A DNA stretch of 64,000 nt from Carnegiea gigantea (lineage: Eukaryota; Streptophyta; Magnoliopsida; Caryophyllales; Cactaceae): assembly GCA_029747015.1 (NCBI GenBank), contig JAKOGI010000085.1, positions 658,501-722,500 on the forward strand, written 5' to 3'. Under the pieces are notes generated by a model. It saw nothing but the letters and a program-made list of their open reading frames with translations. It was not told where the DNA came from and made no database searches. Position numbers and translations under genes: made by a program. Below, piece by piece: positions 1 to 11,241 of this stretch (its first letter is position 1; every line of letters starts with the position of its first letter).

Positions 1-1083
1 TTGCTAACTAGCAGTACTATTCTGCTGAAACTGATGAATTGTAAAATTAAATGATAATAAGGATCCTAGATTGGGATTCACCGCACTATTACACTATATG
101 AATCATAACTAGATCATACAAACCATGCCTATGAAAACAATCGAAGTGGAAGGGATTACCATTTAAAGCGCATCTAAAACTTCTCTCAAAGGTCAATAGA
201 CCGACTAAGATAATTCTAGTAATCTATTTTCATGAAAATAAGATTATCAAGGTTAGAAGATTATGTGATCAAATAATCCCAATTGAAACCCTAACTGTTT
301 TCACGTCAAGATGATCAATTGCCCCAAAGTCGCACTAGATAAAGGATTCAACTTTCGTTCATCTCCTGAACCCTAATTAAGAACAATGAATGAAACTCTC
401 TCAAGCAATTCAACAAACAGATGGCATACTAGGTAGGAATTCGAATTGCATTCATGGACATGATTCACAGAAACCTAAAACATTATTCACTATCATGTAA
501 TAGGGGCTACTCCCAATCCAAGACTAATAGTTTAGCCTCTACTCATGCTAGTAATTATAATCAAGACCAAGAATCTAGAAGACATCACAAAAGATTCAAA
601 CTTTGATTTAGATAGCAAAGAAAGGAAGAAAAGAAACGTACTTTAATTGATTCCAAGAGCAGTAGCACAAATTCACATTCAATTCAACTTCAATCTAATG
701 TCTCAACCTTTGTGGAAGTTTCTAGTACTGAAACCCTAAAAATCGCCCCTTTTCAAGAGCCTACAGCAAAAAATTCCAGGATGAGAAATTGTAACTGCAA
801 CAAAGCAATTTAATCACGGAGCTACTAGAGTGGCGCGGTCGTGCCTCACGGCACAGTGCCACGGTGCCACATCCCTGGTCGCATGCTCTTGCTTTTTTTG
901 CCTGGCACGGCTGGGCTGCCTGGTATGGGGACCCCATGCCAGTCCTCTGGGCCTTGACCACCTCTTCCTTAGCTCGAAATCTGCCTTCTTGGCCTTCCTT
1001 GCACATGGTATTAGCGGGTTTTCCTTTTTCTTTCAACTGAAATTCCTGAAAAACATGAAAGTTACCTAACATGAGCTTTGACA
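1..1083 (-). repeat. Partial LTR-like sequence, Tat/Athila type, running off the left edge
   Basis: Read on the minus strand, a TG start lies at 1083 and is followed by an AT-rich then GC-rich block (810-960, with repeated GGCAC/GTGCC dyads) and a long TTTCTTTTCTTCC-type tract. This layout resembles LTRs of Tat/Athila Ty3 elements, including the solo LTR at 44521-45937, but the two are not close copies. The start at 1083 abuts the Copia pol remnant, which begins abruptly in mid reverse transcriptase, so the LTR probably interrupts it. No open frame here looks real. The other end lies outside the window, so the assignment rests on composition and layout only. Confidence 0.4.
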
Positions 1084-1740
1084 TCCAACCCAAAAATCAC
1101 TAAAGGAGAGGTCAAAATTGAGTTTGAAAGAGGTGAAAATGAAGGTTTATCAGGTATTGAAGTTGCTCACGGACTACAAGGGCTATTTCTATGTCTGCGC
1201 AAATATGCACGGGAAATCATTGATGAAAGTGGTCTATTGAGAGCTAAACCAGTTGATTTCCCCATGGAAGAAAATCACAAAATCGTGTTAGCCTCTGGAC
1301 ACCTTCTGGCCGATCCTAGCAAATATCGTAGACTCATCGGTAGATTGATATACCTCACCATCACTAGACCTGATCTCACTTATGCAGTGCAAGTGGCTCT
1401 CCTATCTCCTGGAAAAGCAAGTAGTAGACTACCGTATCTCGCTCTTTAGTATGAGCAGAATATCGAGCTATGGCCTTCGTAACAAGTGAGTTGGTATGGA
1501 TATGATTCTTCTTAGCTTTTTTGGGTTCTTTCCCTACATCTATGAAGCTTTACTATGATATTCAAGCGGCAGTGCATATAGCCCACAATCCTGTGTTTCA
1601 TGAGAGGACGAAACACATTGAAATCGATTGTCATTTCATTTGAGAGAAGCTGGAGGCTAGCATACTTACTCTATCACATGTTGGAACCAAGACTCAACCA
1701 GCAGACATATTCACCAAGGGCACAGTTATGTGCTCAAATT
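1084..1740 (+). pseudogene. Copia pol remnant: end of reverse transcriptase and RNase H
   Basis: The first part reads through Copia reverse-transcriptase C-terminal motifs (ESGLLRAKPVDFPMEENHK, then YRRLIGRLIYLTITRPDLTY). The frame breaks near 1400-1450. A second piece from about 1459 gives the RNase H part: [29 protein letters not shown] and TKTQPADIFTKG near 1700. Several hundred codons upstream are missing. No LTR can be defined at the 3' side; 1741-1942 is AT-rich and unassigned. This is a truncated, multiply disrupted fragment older than the Tekay element beside it. Confidence 0.85.
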
Positions 1741-1942
1741 ACAGGAGAAAAGTAAGAAGTGCAAAAGCACCATTACAAAAACTATTTTCTACAGAGACAT
1801 GCAAACTTTTTTTTGACCGTTAAAAAATTAACTCAATTAAATGTTTAAATTGATAGTGAAAGGTTTAAGAATATGTTCAATATTCTAACATTGACTTGAT
1901 TAATTAGATAACTAAGTTTATAAAGGTATGGCTATTTTCTAG

Positions 1943-1947
1943 AATAC
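1943..1947. repeat. Target-site duplication AATAC, left copy (Tekay element)
   Basis: AATAC lies directly before the LTR start TGTAACACCCC at 1948. The same five bases follow the far LTR at 14204-14208. A 5-bp duplication is normal for Ty3 integrase. Confidence 0.9.
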
Positions 1948-4896
1948 TGTAACACCCCTAGTTTTCTAATTCCTTATTTACTACTGATTTAACCTGAATA
2001 CCAACAGCAACTCCTAACGGGGTGTTACTGCCATATTCCCTTCTTGGGAATACCAGGCTGGATATCATAACTGACATGTAATTCAAAGTCTTTACAAAAC
2101 AAAACTTAACGTACATGGTTCCAAACCTTAAACACAAAACTTAAGCACCGCAGTTTAAGCCAACTATATTTTTATTACAACTTCTAAAATGCTTTTTAAA
2201 CATGATCAGCATTCGAGCCTCACTCTACTCTCATGTCCCCAGTCCCAAATACAACTAGATCACCTGAAAACAAAACATTTTATAACAGTGAGATAAACTC
2301 AGTAACATTCACCCCCAACAGTCAAACACGCATACAAGTTCATTTTGAAAACATTTTAGGGGAAGGGACAACAACACATTTTCAAAGCATGTAAACCATT
2401 ATCACCACCTTCCTTGGTTATCATATTCAGAATCACACTTCCATAGTTCCATTCATAATGTTTCAGTTTCAGATAAGTTTTTGGGTGAGCGACCCCAGTG
2501 GGTCTCATGGCCTGCGCCCTAATCTGGCGCAGCCGTTTAACTCTTTCCTAACCTACCACCCCTCAGGCGATTACCGCTTAACTTTCCTAGCCTACCACCA
2601 TCCTGGGTGGTTACCGATGACCTGACCCACGTCTCCGCCGAGCACGTGGCCGCTCACATACATGCACTTAATACCCGCAGAAGGCTATGGCCTTCAACCA
2701 ATTCAAACAGATTCAACTCACCCTATTCAGTTCTTTTCAGTTAATGATCTTTTTCCTCTTTACTAGAGGTCAACTTGACATATTCAGCTTATTCGAATTT
2801 AAAAACTTTTCCCCACAGAAATCCAAATACAAATATAGAACTCCAAACGCAATCGCAGCAAGTTTCAACTTTTATCATATGGAAAATTTCCGACTTCCAA
2901 AACATAACACAGTATACCGTTCCCATCAGGTGATCACTTTCAAATTATAAATCAGTGTTCATTTAGTTGGAAAGAAATGCCAAAGGTTCCATACAAGAAC
3001 TCCAAAACATTCATAGTTTCAGCAACACGGGGAAAAGGTTAGGGCATGACTGTTACCTGGATACCGTATAAATTTATGGGCTCGGTTACTTTAGTAGGAG
3101 TTCACTGCTCCGCACCTGGGCCCACATATAGCCCATCGTCAGTCCACATTTAATAGAGGGCATCCTTGAGCTTCCCCCAAATTTATAAGAAAAATTCCTA
3201 GACTTTGGTTCAACCGAACCCCTATCCTTGGTTAAGGTTCGGCTAGCCAGTTTCTGGGTCCAACTTCCAAAAGGTATAACTTTTGTTGCCGACATCCAAT
3301 TCTAGTGTTCTTGGGCAATCTAGAAATCTTAAAACGTCCTCTATCTTTTCCATGTTTAGAGTTTGGCCCAATTCTACCCCAAACCCAGTCAAATTTTTTA
3401 CTTCTTTTAGAAATGTTAGTGACTGCCTTTCCAGGATAGTCCCGGGAAATTTTTTACTAAAACCCTAGTTACGCTACTCCAAATGACCCAATTCCAAAAT
3501 GATGTTATTTGGCACATCTAGAGGCTCCTACTCAGTAAATTTCACAATTTTTGGCAATCAATACCAGCCTAGGAAAATTTTCCAAATTGAGGGTAAAACA
3601 GCCCAGACTTTGTCTCTTAGATTCTACCCAGATTTTTAGCCTAAATTTCGATCCTCATAACATTTTCTCCCGACTTCCAAAAATCAGGTCCTTGCCCAAT
3701 CCAGATGGGTAATTTTGTCTGCTAAAACGTTCATGTTCAGACTTCCACAAATTCGCAATGTAATTAAGTCTAAAAATTCAAAAACCGCACCCTATACTTG
3801 TAGTTCCCAGTTTTGATAGTGCTTGGTATTTCGGCCATAACTCTTTGAATTAAACTCTGATTCATCCAATTCAAAAACCCACGAAATGTTCGCATCCTGA
3901 TCTAACTACTTTAAAATTTTCAAAATTTTTAGATGACCAGAATAATTATACCGAATTTTCAAAGTCGAGCCAAAACAGTGTAAATCCTGGCCAAAATATT
4001 CGACCCTTTTACGCACAGTTTTCACTCGTTTCGGGTTACCCAAAAATATATCTATACACATTAGACATCCTTACACCCTTGCCCAGACCTAACCATGCTA
4101 AAGGAACCTACCTTTAGCAAGACCAACGACAAAACAACATTAAAACATTATTACTAGTACCTTTAATCAAAATCGGATCTAGTTTGAGGGAAACTCCTCC
4201 TTCGTTCAAATTCAACGCCAAAAGTGCTGAGAAAATAATGAAAGTTATATCAAGATCTTCATTCGCAATGGTCTTAAAAATCATAAAACAAGGAGATTTA
4301 AAAGTGGGGGTTTTGGATGCATGGATTGCATGAATCCATGTATTACTTGGCTTTCTCTTACCAATACAAGGGAGATGGGCCGGTGCAGTGTGGCGGCACT
4401 GGGGCGGCGGTGCAAAGGTGTAGAGAGAGAGGGGGGAGAGAGGGAGAGAGAGAGAGCTAGATGTGAGAGAAAAGTGGGGAGGGGAGGTTAGGGTTGGGAG
4501 CTAAAAAAAAGAAAGGGTTTACGTGAGGGGGGAAAAGCCAACTTTCAAAAATTTTTTTTTTTATATTAAAGAGAGGGGGACGACTGAAAAGGGGGTTTGG
4601 GGTTCCCTTTTTTTCTTGAATAATAATAATGATAATAGGATAATAATAATAAAATAATAATAACAATGATAATAACTATACCCATAGTAATGGTAGCATT
4701 GGGAGTTTTAAAAAAATCAGAAAAGGAAATTTTGGAGATTTTAAAAACTTCCCAAAAATATATTAAGAAAATTTATTAGAAGCCCCCTTAGACGAAACGC
4801 ATTTCACGAGGACCCATTGGCATTGACTTGGGTTGACTTGGGCCTAGGTCGGTCCCATTGGACATAATTTCCGAGTTGAATTTCCGGGGTTTTACA
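1948..4896 (-). repeat. Tekay LTR, 3' LTR in element sense
   Basis: 2949 bp, starting TGTAACACCCC and ending GGGGTTTTACA on the plus strand. It aligns along its length with 11242-14203. It contains a GA-rich tract (about 4425-4460) and a TAA/TAATGA microsatellite (about 4619-4672), both shared with the other LTR. Two imperfect copies of a short CCTACCAC-containing unit lie near 2545-2620. Small frames inside it are not genes. Confidence 0.93.
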
Positions 4897-5015
4897 TGCT
4901 ACCTCACTTAAGAAAGTTTCGACCCCGAAACTTCACTATACCGCGACATACCATCATCACAACCTTAATTTCTGAGGTTTTACATGCTACTCCACTTAAG
5001 GGGTTTCATCCTCGA
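4897..5015 (-). promoter_or_regulatory. Polypurine-tract region of the Tekay element, present twice
   Basis: In element sense, CTTAAGTGAGGTAGCA lies directly before the LTR start TGTAAAACC at 4896. A second block, CTTAAGTGGAGTAGCA followed by TGTAAAACCTC, ends at 4984, 88 bp upstream. Both are preceded by codons for a chromovirus C-terminus (FRGRNFL-like near 4930, FEDETP-like near 5015). Only the 4896 junction matches the start of the other LTR, so that is the true LTR border. The 4984 copy looks like an old duplication of the terminus. Confidence 0.6.
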
Positions 5016-5032
5016 AACTGATACGCACCTGG

Positions 5033-5335
5033 TTAAGGAAATAGGTGGGGATATTTATCTCGCATTTCCTGCTCCAGCTCCCAAGTGGCCTCAGATGTCT
5101 CATGGTTGGCCCAAAGGATCTTCACCAGGGGCACCGTCTTTCTACGGAGGTACTTTTTCCGTCGGTCCAAGATCTGTATTGGCTGCTCCTCATATGACAG
5201 GTCTTCCTGAAGCTGTATGGGTTCGGGTTCGATTACGCGCGAGGGATCTGGAATGTACTTCTGCAGTTGCGACACATGGAACACATTATGTATTCTCTGA
5301 AGCCCGGTCGGTAGCTCCAGCCGGTAAGCTAGCAC
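5033..5335 (-). pseudogene. Integrase C-terminus and chromodomain of the Tekay pol
   Basis: The frame reads YRLELPTGLQRIHNVFHVSQ, the usual end of the integrase C-terminal domain in chromoviruses. A chromodomain-like end follows: EEQPIQILDRRKKYLRRKTV, then VKILWANHETSEATWELEQE and MRDKYPHLFP. In this family the chromodomain is thought to guide integration to heterochromatin. It continues the polyprotein of the preceding integrase segment after an in-frame stop near 5336. The domain itself is nearly intact across about 50 residues. Confidence 0.88.
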
Positions 5336-6614
5336 CCCAATTTACTGTATGACCGGGCATGGCCCGACGTACCTCGAGCTAAGCTTCTCTGCCTTCCCAA
5401 ACCTCGCGACTCCCTTGGTTGGGGAAACGCGAAGAAATACCTGATCTCCTACCTGGAACTCAATGGGTCTACGCCTCCGATCCGTATAACTCTTCTGGCG
5501 GCTCTGGGCGGCCTTCATTCATTCCTGAATCACTCTTGCTTTGTCTGTGGTGGCCTGGATTAACTCTGATCTGATGGTCAAGGCCTCATCGATCTCTTGC
5601 CAACAAAGCGGAGTCCTGCATTTTCTCCCATATAGTGCCTCGTAGGGGGCCATGCCAATACTCGTGTGGTAGCTGTTGTTGTAAAAAAACTCAATTAGTG
5701 CCAGTTGTTCGTCCCACATGCTCTTAAAGTCCAACGCGCAAGCCCGCAACATATCTTTCAAGGTTTGGATAGTGCGTTTGGTCTGCCCCGTCGGTTGCAG
5801 GGTGAAAGGTAATCCTAAAGCGTAACAACGTTCCAAATGCTTCCTGCAACTTCTGCCAAAATCCAGATTGGAATCGGGTATCCCGATCCGACACTATGGA
5901 GCTGGGTACCCCGTGTAGCCATACTATCTCCTCGAGGTAGGCTCAAGCTAACTGATCCAGGGCCCACGTGTTCCTCATGGCTATAAAATGTGCCGACTTC
6001 ATGAGCCTATCTACTATAACCCAAATCGCATTATGCTTCCCCTGGGTTAGTGGCAACCCCATGACCAAATCCATAGACACAGAGTCCCATTTCCACTCAG
6101 GGACATTCAATGGCTGTAAAAGTCCCGCGCGTCTTTGGTGTTCTATCTTCACTCGTTGGCAGGTCAGGCACTTTGCCACATAATCAGCCACTTCTTGTTT
6201 CATGTTACTCCACCAAAACGTTTGTTTTAGATTCTTATACAGCTTATTTCCCTCAGGGTGTACCGAATGTGGAGTATTGTGTCCCTTATCTAGGATCTTC
6301 TTCTTAAGTGCCTCTACAGCTGGAACACACACATGATTATGGAATCGTATGGTACCATCTTCATGAATTATGAACCCGGGCGCTTTTCCCGCCAATATCT
6401 CTTCTCGTATCCGCTCCAATTGAGGGTCTGTGGTTTGGACTAGTCGGATTTCCTCTATGAGAGTCGGTTGTGCCTCCAAGGCGTAAAACATAGATTTAGC
6501 CCCTAGAGTAATCACATTAAGTTCTAACCTTCTAAATTCTTGGCATAGCTCATTAGAAAGCATTATCAAACAACTCAGCGTTAGGTATGACCTGCGACTC
6601 AACGCATCCGCCAC
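5336..6614 (-). pseudogene. Tekay integrase: zinc-binding and catalytic core, broken
   Basis: The segment starts at the RNase H-integrase hinge MADALSRRSY. The zinc-binding part shows His residues around HNTPHSVHPEGNK and the Cys pair CLTC. The core has the first catalytic Asp in WDSVSMDLVMGLP and the second in [12 protein letters not shown] stop follows DQLA near 5943, and the frame shifts near 5836. In the third catalytic motif the usual Glu appears as Lys ([13 protein letters not shown]). The basic RRKSYTDRRRR-type region near 5480 precedes the C-terminal domain. The enzyme is therefore dead by frame and by residue. Confidence 0.9.
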
Positions 6615-6941
6615 TACATTAGCCTTCCCAGGGTGGTACTGAAAATGGACGTCATAGTCCTTTAGGAACTCTAGCCACCTTGTATGTCTCAGATTCAGAT
6701 CCTTCTACGAGAAAAGGTATTTCAGACTCTGGTGGCCGGTGAATACTTCACAACGAATCCCGCATAGGTAATATCTCCAGATTTTGAGAGCAAACACGAC
6801 CGCGGCTAACTCTACGTCGTGAGTCGGGTAGTTTCGCTCGTGTGCCTTCAACTATTGCGAAGCATACGCTATTACCCGTCCATCTTGCATTAACATGCAC
6901 CCCAACCCATTCCTAGAAGCATCACTATACACCACGAAGTC
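6615..6941 (-). pseudogene. Tekay RNase H domain, broken
   Basis: After a stop at about 6940 the frame reads DFVVYSDASRNGLGC (the RNase H Asp region), then VIAYASQ and a stop, then [20 protein letters not shown] and WRYYLCG, and ends at the MADALSRR hinge. The order and spacing fit the Ty3 RNase H that follows reverse transcriptase. At least three stop codons interrupt it. Confidence 0.82.
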
Positions 6942-7750
6942 CTACTCCGCAACAGGTAGAGCCAGTATCGGTGCACTCGTAAGTCTCTTCTTAAGCTCCT
7001 GGAAGGCTTCTTCACATTTTTCCGTCTGTTCGTACTTGGTGACTTTTCTGGTCAGGTTGGTGAGCGGGGTGGCAATTTTCGAAAAGTCTTGGACAAATCG
7101 ACGGTAATATCCTGCCAAGCCCAAGAAGCTCTATACTTCGATCGGGTTCTTAGGTCTAGGCCAATTTGTCACCGCCTCAATCTTTTGCGGGTCCACTGAT
7201 ACTTCCTCACTAGACACTACATGTCCTAAAAAAGCTACCTTCTCCAGCCAAAATTCACGTTTTGAGAACTTGGCATATAACTCATTCTTCCTTAGCACAT
7301 CCAGGGCTACCCATAAGTGGTGGGTGTGCTCATCTGGGGTTCTCGAATAGATCAGCATATCATCAATGAAAACCACCACGAACTTATCCAAATAGGGCTT
7401 AAAGACTCTGTTCATAAGATCCATGAATGCCGCTGGGGCATTGGTGAGGCCAAAGGGCATCACTGTGAACTCATAGTGGCCGTATCGGGTACGGAATGTA
7501 GTTTTGGGTATATCCTCATCCTTGATTCGGAGTTGATGGTACCCCGAACGGAGGTCTATTTTAAAAAATGTCCCTGCGCCTTGTAGTTGGTCGAACAAGT
7601 CATCTATTCTGGGTAGGGGATAATGGTTCTTCACTGTTATCTTATTTAACTCCTGGTAGTCTATACACAATCTTAGTGTCCTATCCTTCTTCAAAAATAA
7701 GACTGGGCTCCCCATGGAGATGTACTAGGTCGGATATAACCCTTCTCTAG
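6942..7750 (-). pseudogene. Tekay reverse transcriptase, one internal stop
   Basis: Motifs in order: [72 protein letters not shown], and the active-site box [12 protein letters not shown] with both Asp residues. FLGHVVS and the connection region GLAGYYRRFVQDFSKIATP follow. A TAG stop falls between PIEV and SFLGLAGYYRR near 7128. The catalytic box is intact, so the enzyme is lost through the stop and upstream breaks, not through the active site. Confidence 0.92.
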
Positions 7751-7762
7751 AAGTTCCTCCAA

Positions 7763-8461
7763 CTATGCCTTCAATTCCTTGAGTTCAGCTGGCGCCATCC
7801 GATAAGGTGCCTTGAAAATAGGGGTGGCTCCGGGGGTTAAGTCGATGCAAAACTCCACCTCTCTAAGGGGTGGCATACTAGGGATTTCATCGGGAAACAC
7901 ATCTGGGAATTCTCTCGCTACAGGGATGTCATCTAAGGAAGGTCCTGCATCCTCGGTTTTGACTACATGACATAGGAACCCTTTGCTTCCCTTGCCTAAC
8001 AGCTTGTGAGCTCTCACTACTGACACTAACTTTATCCCCATCCTGGGCCTCTGGCCCCTATGCACTACTTTCTCCCCGTTAGGCCCTCTTAGGGTTATTT
8101 TTCGTTCGGAACAGTCTATCTGGGCCTGGTACTTAGCTAACCAGTCCATTCCCAAGATAATCCCAAAGTCTATCAACTCGAACTTATACAGGTTTGTCGG
8201 GAATTCACATTCATACATTTTCACAGGATAACCCTCATATAACTCTTCGCACGACACAGTTTTCCCGTTAAGGAGCATTACAGTTAGTAGGGAGGATTTT
8301 TGGGTAGGGTCTAGTCCAAAGGTCTCGATTAGCTTAGCAGATATAAATGAGTGTGTGGCACCCGAATCAAATAAGACGTCCACAAACTGAATTAAGAATG
8401 GAAAAGTACCCCTCATTTCGTTCGGAGTATCCGCAGCTTCCTCTTTTCGCATCACATACAC
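7763..8461 (-). pseudogene. Tekay aspartic protease and linker to reverse transcriptase
   Basis: The retroviral-type protease motif is VLFDSGATHSFIS, followed by VMLLNGKTVSCEELYEGYPV and IILGMDWLAKYQAQIDCSER, the usual second hydrophobic motif. The linker VAREFPDVFPDEIPSMPPLR leads into the N-terminal part of reverse transcriptase (VEFCIDLTPGATPI, YRMAPAELKELK). The frame is open for 232 codons with the active-site DSG intact. It would process the Gag-Pol polyprotein; it is not separately started and is listed apart only because the polyprotein is broken on both sides. Confidence 0.9.
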
Positions 8462-9653
8462 CTGGCCCCCAGTGTTCCGGGGTGGTTGGTTGGAGGGTCG
8501 GGACTGAGCCGACTGGGGTGCTCGATTCTACTGGTTGAGATAGGCCGTTTGCCGTCCCCTGCTTTGGTATGGAGATTGGGGCCGCTGCCCCTGCCCTTGG
8601 TTTTGCTTCTGTCCCTGACTCTGCCCTTGTCCTTGCCCGGGAGGGGGTGGAGGAAGTGGGCAGTCTCGCACTTGGTGTTGATGGCTTCCACAACGGAAGC
8701 ATTTCTTCACTGTCTGACACTCTCTCGCGAAATATCCTGACTTCTCGCAAGCGTTGCAGGTCATCTTGGGTCGTGTGTTAGGATACGGGCCCCCTTGATT
8801 TAAACTGTCAGGGTGTTGTCCCCCAACGGGTCTACGGTTTTGCTCCTGCATCTGGAAGTTTCCTCGGTTGTCTCCCTTTCTCTTGGTACCCCTCTGTTCG
8901 TTGAAGTAGTGACTCCGCTCCTTCATTGCTCTTTCCACGTTGACCGCGGTGTCGTATAGATCGACATAGGAGGCATACTGCCGTATCGACATTCATTCTT
9001 TGATAGTTGGGTTGAGCCCGACCTCAAACCTATTCATCTTCAGCCTCTCGTCAGCTACGAAGGCTAGGGCGAAGTGCGACTAACTCCATGAATTTGGAGG
9101 CGTACTCAAGAACGCTCATGCTCCCCTACTGCAATTGCATGAATTCATTCTCCTTAGCCTTTTAGAGTGACGTGGGGTAGAAATGGTCCTTAATCATCTC
9201 CTTAAAGTTACCCCATCCAAACCCAGGCTCATGTTGTCTTTCCCGTACTGTAGCCCACCAAAGGTCGGCTTTGTCATTTAGGTAGAATACCGCAAATCCT
9301 GCCTTCCACTCCTCATGGCACTGGAGTGCATCGAACAACTTCTCCATCCCCCTAATCCAGTCTTCGAAGATTTTGGGGCCGGGGGTGCCATCGTAAACGG
9401 GTGGGTGATGACTTGTAAACCGCTTGAACATATAAGAGTTATCCTTTTCCGCCCTCTTCTCCTTAACCTCCATTAACCTTTGGGTTTGTTAATTTTGGAG
9501 CCGCAATTGCTCCTCTTGCTTCTGCAGCATCTCTAGCAGCAACAAGTTGGTGAGTTCGGCTCCTGTGGACGGGTTTGTTTCATCAATCTGGCTACGAGAC
9601 TTATTCCCATTTTGAGGACGTAGAGCCTCAAGTCGTTCCCTTAGGGCCGCCAT
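8462..9653 (-). pseudogene. Tekay gag (capsid and nucleocapsid), several breaks
   Basis: The likely start is the ATG at 9653 (MAALRERLEALRPQNGNKSR), 60 codons in frame before MEVKEKRAEKDNSYMFKRFT. A TAA interrupts the frame between them. Capsid motifs: HHPPVYDGTPGPKIFEDWIR and KADLWWATVRERQHEPG. Another stop follows YPTSL at about 9162, and a frameshift lies near 9070, after which MSIRQYASYVDLYDTAVNVE resumes. Two zinc knuckles follow. The first has Tyr in place of His (C-N-A-C...Y...C); the second, C-F-R-C...H...C, is intact. A proline/glutamine-rich tail ends the domain. Confidence 0.9.
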
Positions 9654-10230
9654 AGGGATGTCCTAGTTTGTAGGGACCGTTGCTTCAAGATGGGGTCCAG
9701 TTCGGGACTCACTCTTATGGTCGTTGCTTCCCGCTATTCTAGTTGGGAAAACAATTCGGGTTTAGTTCCTTCCCTAATAGTTCACAACCTATGTTCTACC
9801 GAATTGCAAACATACAGTACATGCCAGCGCATAATGCAACATTTAACAGGAGTTCGATCTCAGTATACTACCATGTTCAGGTGGTACAACCACTGCGTTA
9901 CATGCTCAGATAGTTCACATCAGATAGGCATCACGTTCACACGGTTCAGGATTATCACTATAATCATTGTATTGTATAGCATTTAAATCACATAAGAGTT
10001 TCACACTAACACTTTTCAACAAGGGATGTTGATATTCAAATAGTCTAAGGAGATTTTATTGCATAGCATTGCAATAACATAAGAGTTCCACACTAACACT
10101 TTTCATTACATCTCAACGTACATCTTTAGCAGCCCCAGGGGCTCAATAAGAAACAGAGAAAACAACTAACACAATTATTCTAGCAAGGAAAAGGGGAAAA
10201 AAAAATCCACTACCTAACTACCTCCAGCTC
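9654..10230 (-). other. Untranslated stretch between the acidic ORF and gag
   Basis: No frame on either strand looks coding. It contains two imperfect copies, about 80 bp apart, of a segment with AAGAGTTYCACACTAACACT (near 9990 and 10080). This is presumably internal leader of the Tekay element, since it lies between the primer site and gag. Confidence 0.6.
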
Positions 10231-11058
10231 CTACTGGTCAGGGGCGTCCAATGGGCAGGTATCCCTACACATCCGGTCACACCTACCCCGCTTCCAGTGG
10301 GTCACCCCTATCTCACGCTCGGCCCTCTCCCACATGGAGTTTATCTTCTCTTCCAAGTCTTCCGAGCCACTGGTTTGCTCGTCCTGTGCGGGATGGTCCC
10401 TTTCTTCATCTTCCTGGTCCCCCACTAGGTCATCACTCCCCATCATCTATCCCTCGCTGACCTCCGAGTCTCCCTCAGGGTCTTCTTCAGGATCTTCCTC
10501 GGGATATTCCTCAAGATTTTCCTCGGGATCTTCCTCCATGGGTTCTTCCTCAGGGTCCTTATATAGGGCTTCTTCTTCCTCAGATTCCTCTCTAGGTTCT
10601 TCAGTCATTAGTCCCTTTTTACTCTTAGTCTCCTCTTCCTCAGTGTCTCCTCCAACGGGTGATGGTGGGTTGGCATCCTCAGAGTCAGGGGTGGGGGGTT
10701 CATCATAAGGACCTACATCCATTAGGTGGTCCACTAGTTCATTCAAGTTGAAAGCCATAGGCTGCCACTTGCATAGGCAACAGTCCCTAGTGACCATGAA
10801 TGCTCTCTCCCTAGGGTGAAGTTCCTCAAGTCTATAACGCCACAAGGGGTCCCCCCAAAGAGTTAAAAGGAAGAAGAGGGCCTGGTTATGGTCGAATCTT
10901 AAACAATCATCGGGAACCTCAGCTAGTCTCCCATGGATAAAAATTTCCACTCGCTCCAAGTGACTCTCCAAACTGACCCCGGGAACCTTGCCCAATCTCT
11001 GGTGGCGACAAGGTCGTCCCATACACCCACAATGGCGAGCCGCATTCATCCTAGACAT
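10231..11058 (-). pseudogene. Acidic accessory ORF of the Tekay element, upstream of gag
   Basis: One frame runs from ATG 11058 (MSRMNAARHCGCMGRPCRHQ; an in-frame ATG also lies at 11142) to a stop at 10231. It would make about 275 residues if the single TAG at 10447-10449 were read through. The N-terminal half has a Cys/His/Arg-rich start and a mixed region (ERVEIFIHGRLAEVPDD, NQALFFLLTLWGDPLWRYRL). The C-terminal half is strongly acidic, with repeated PEEDPEED-like units and EESEEEEALY. I recognise no family. It lies between the primer site and gag, where Tekay elements normally have only leader. It is either an element-encoded extra protein or a captured coding segment. Confidence 0.6.
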
Positions 11059-11220
11059 TAATAGATCTAAATTAGATATATAAACACAAAGAGGTAAACA
11101 TATATAAGTATACTCCCTTCCCGACCTACACTCACGCTCCAAGCAGTCCTTAAATCTACCAGTTTTAGAGTTATTAGACAGTATTACTCTTTGTCTTTTA
11201 GGCGAGCCTTTAGGTCAGTT

Positions 11221-11238
11221 AACCTGGCTCTAATACCA
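11221..11238 (-). promoter_or_regulatory. Primer-binding site, initiator-Met tRNA
   Basis: In element sense TGGTATTAGAGCCAGGTT lies three bases after the 5' LTR. It differs by one base from the common plant initiator-Met primer site TGGTATCAGAGCCAGGTT. Its place fixes the sense of the element as minus and the right LTR as the 5' LTR. Confidence 0.88.
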
Positions 11239-11241
11239 CTT

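Noticed and set aside
4984..5352. Plus-strand ORF of 122 codons
   Set aside because: It is the shadow of the Tekay integrase C-terminus and chromodomain, which have clear motifs on the minus strand.
10334..10708. Serine-rich plus-strand ORF of 124 codons
   Set aside because: It is the reverse of the acidic repeat region of the minus-strand ORF; GAG/GAA repeats read as TCC/TCT on the other strand.
11221..11238. tRNA gene fragment
   Set aside because: The match is to the complement of the initiator-Met 3' end only, and lies right after an LTR, so it is a primer-binding site.
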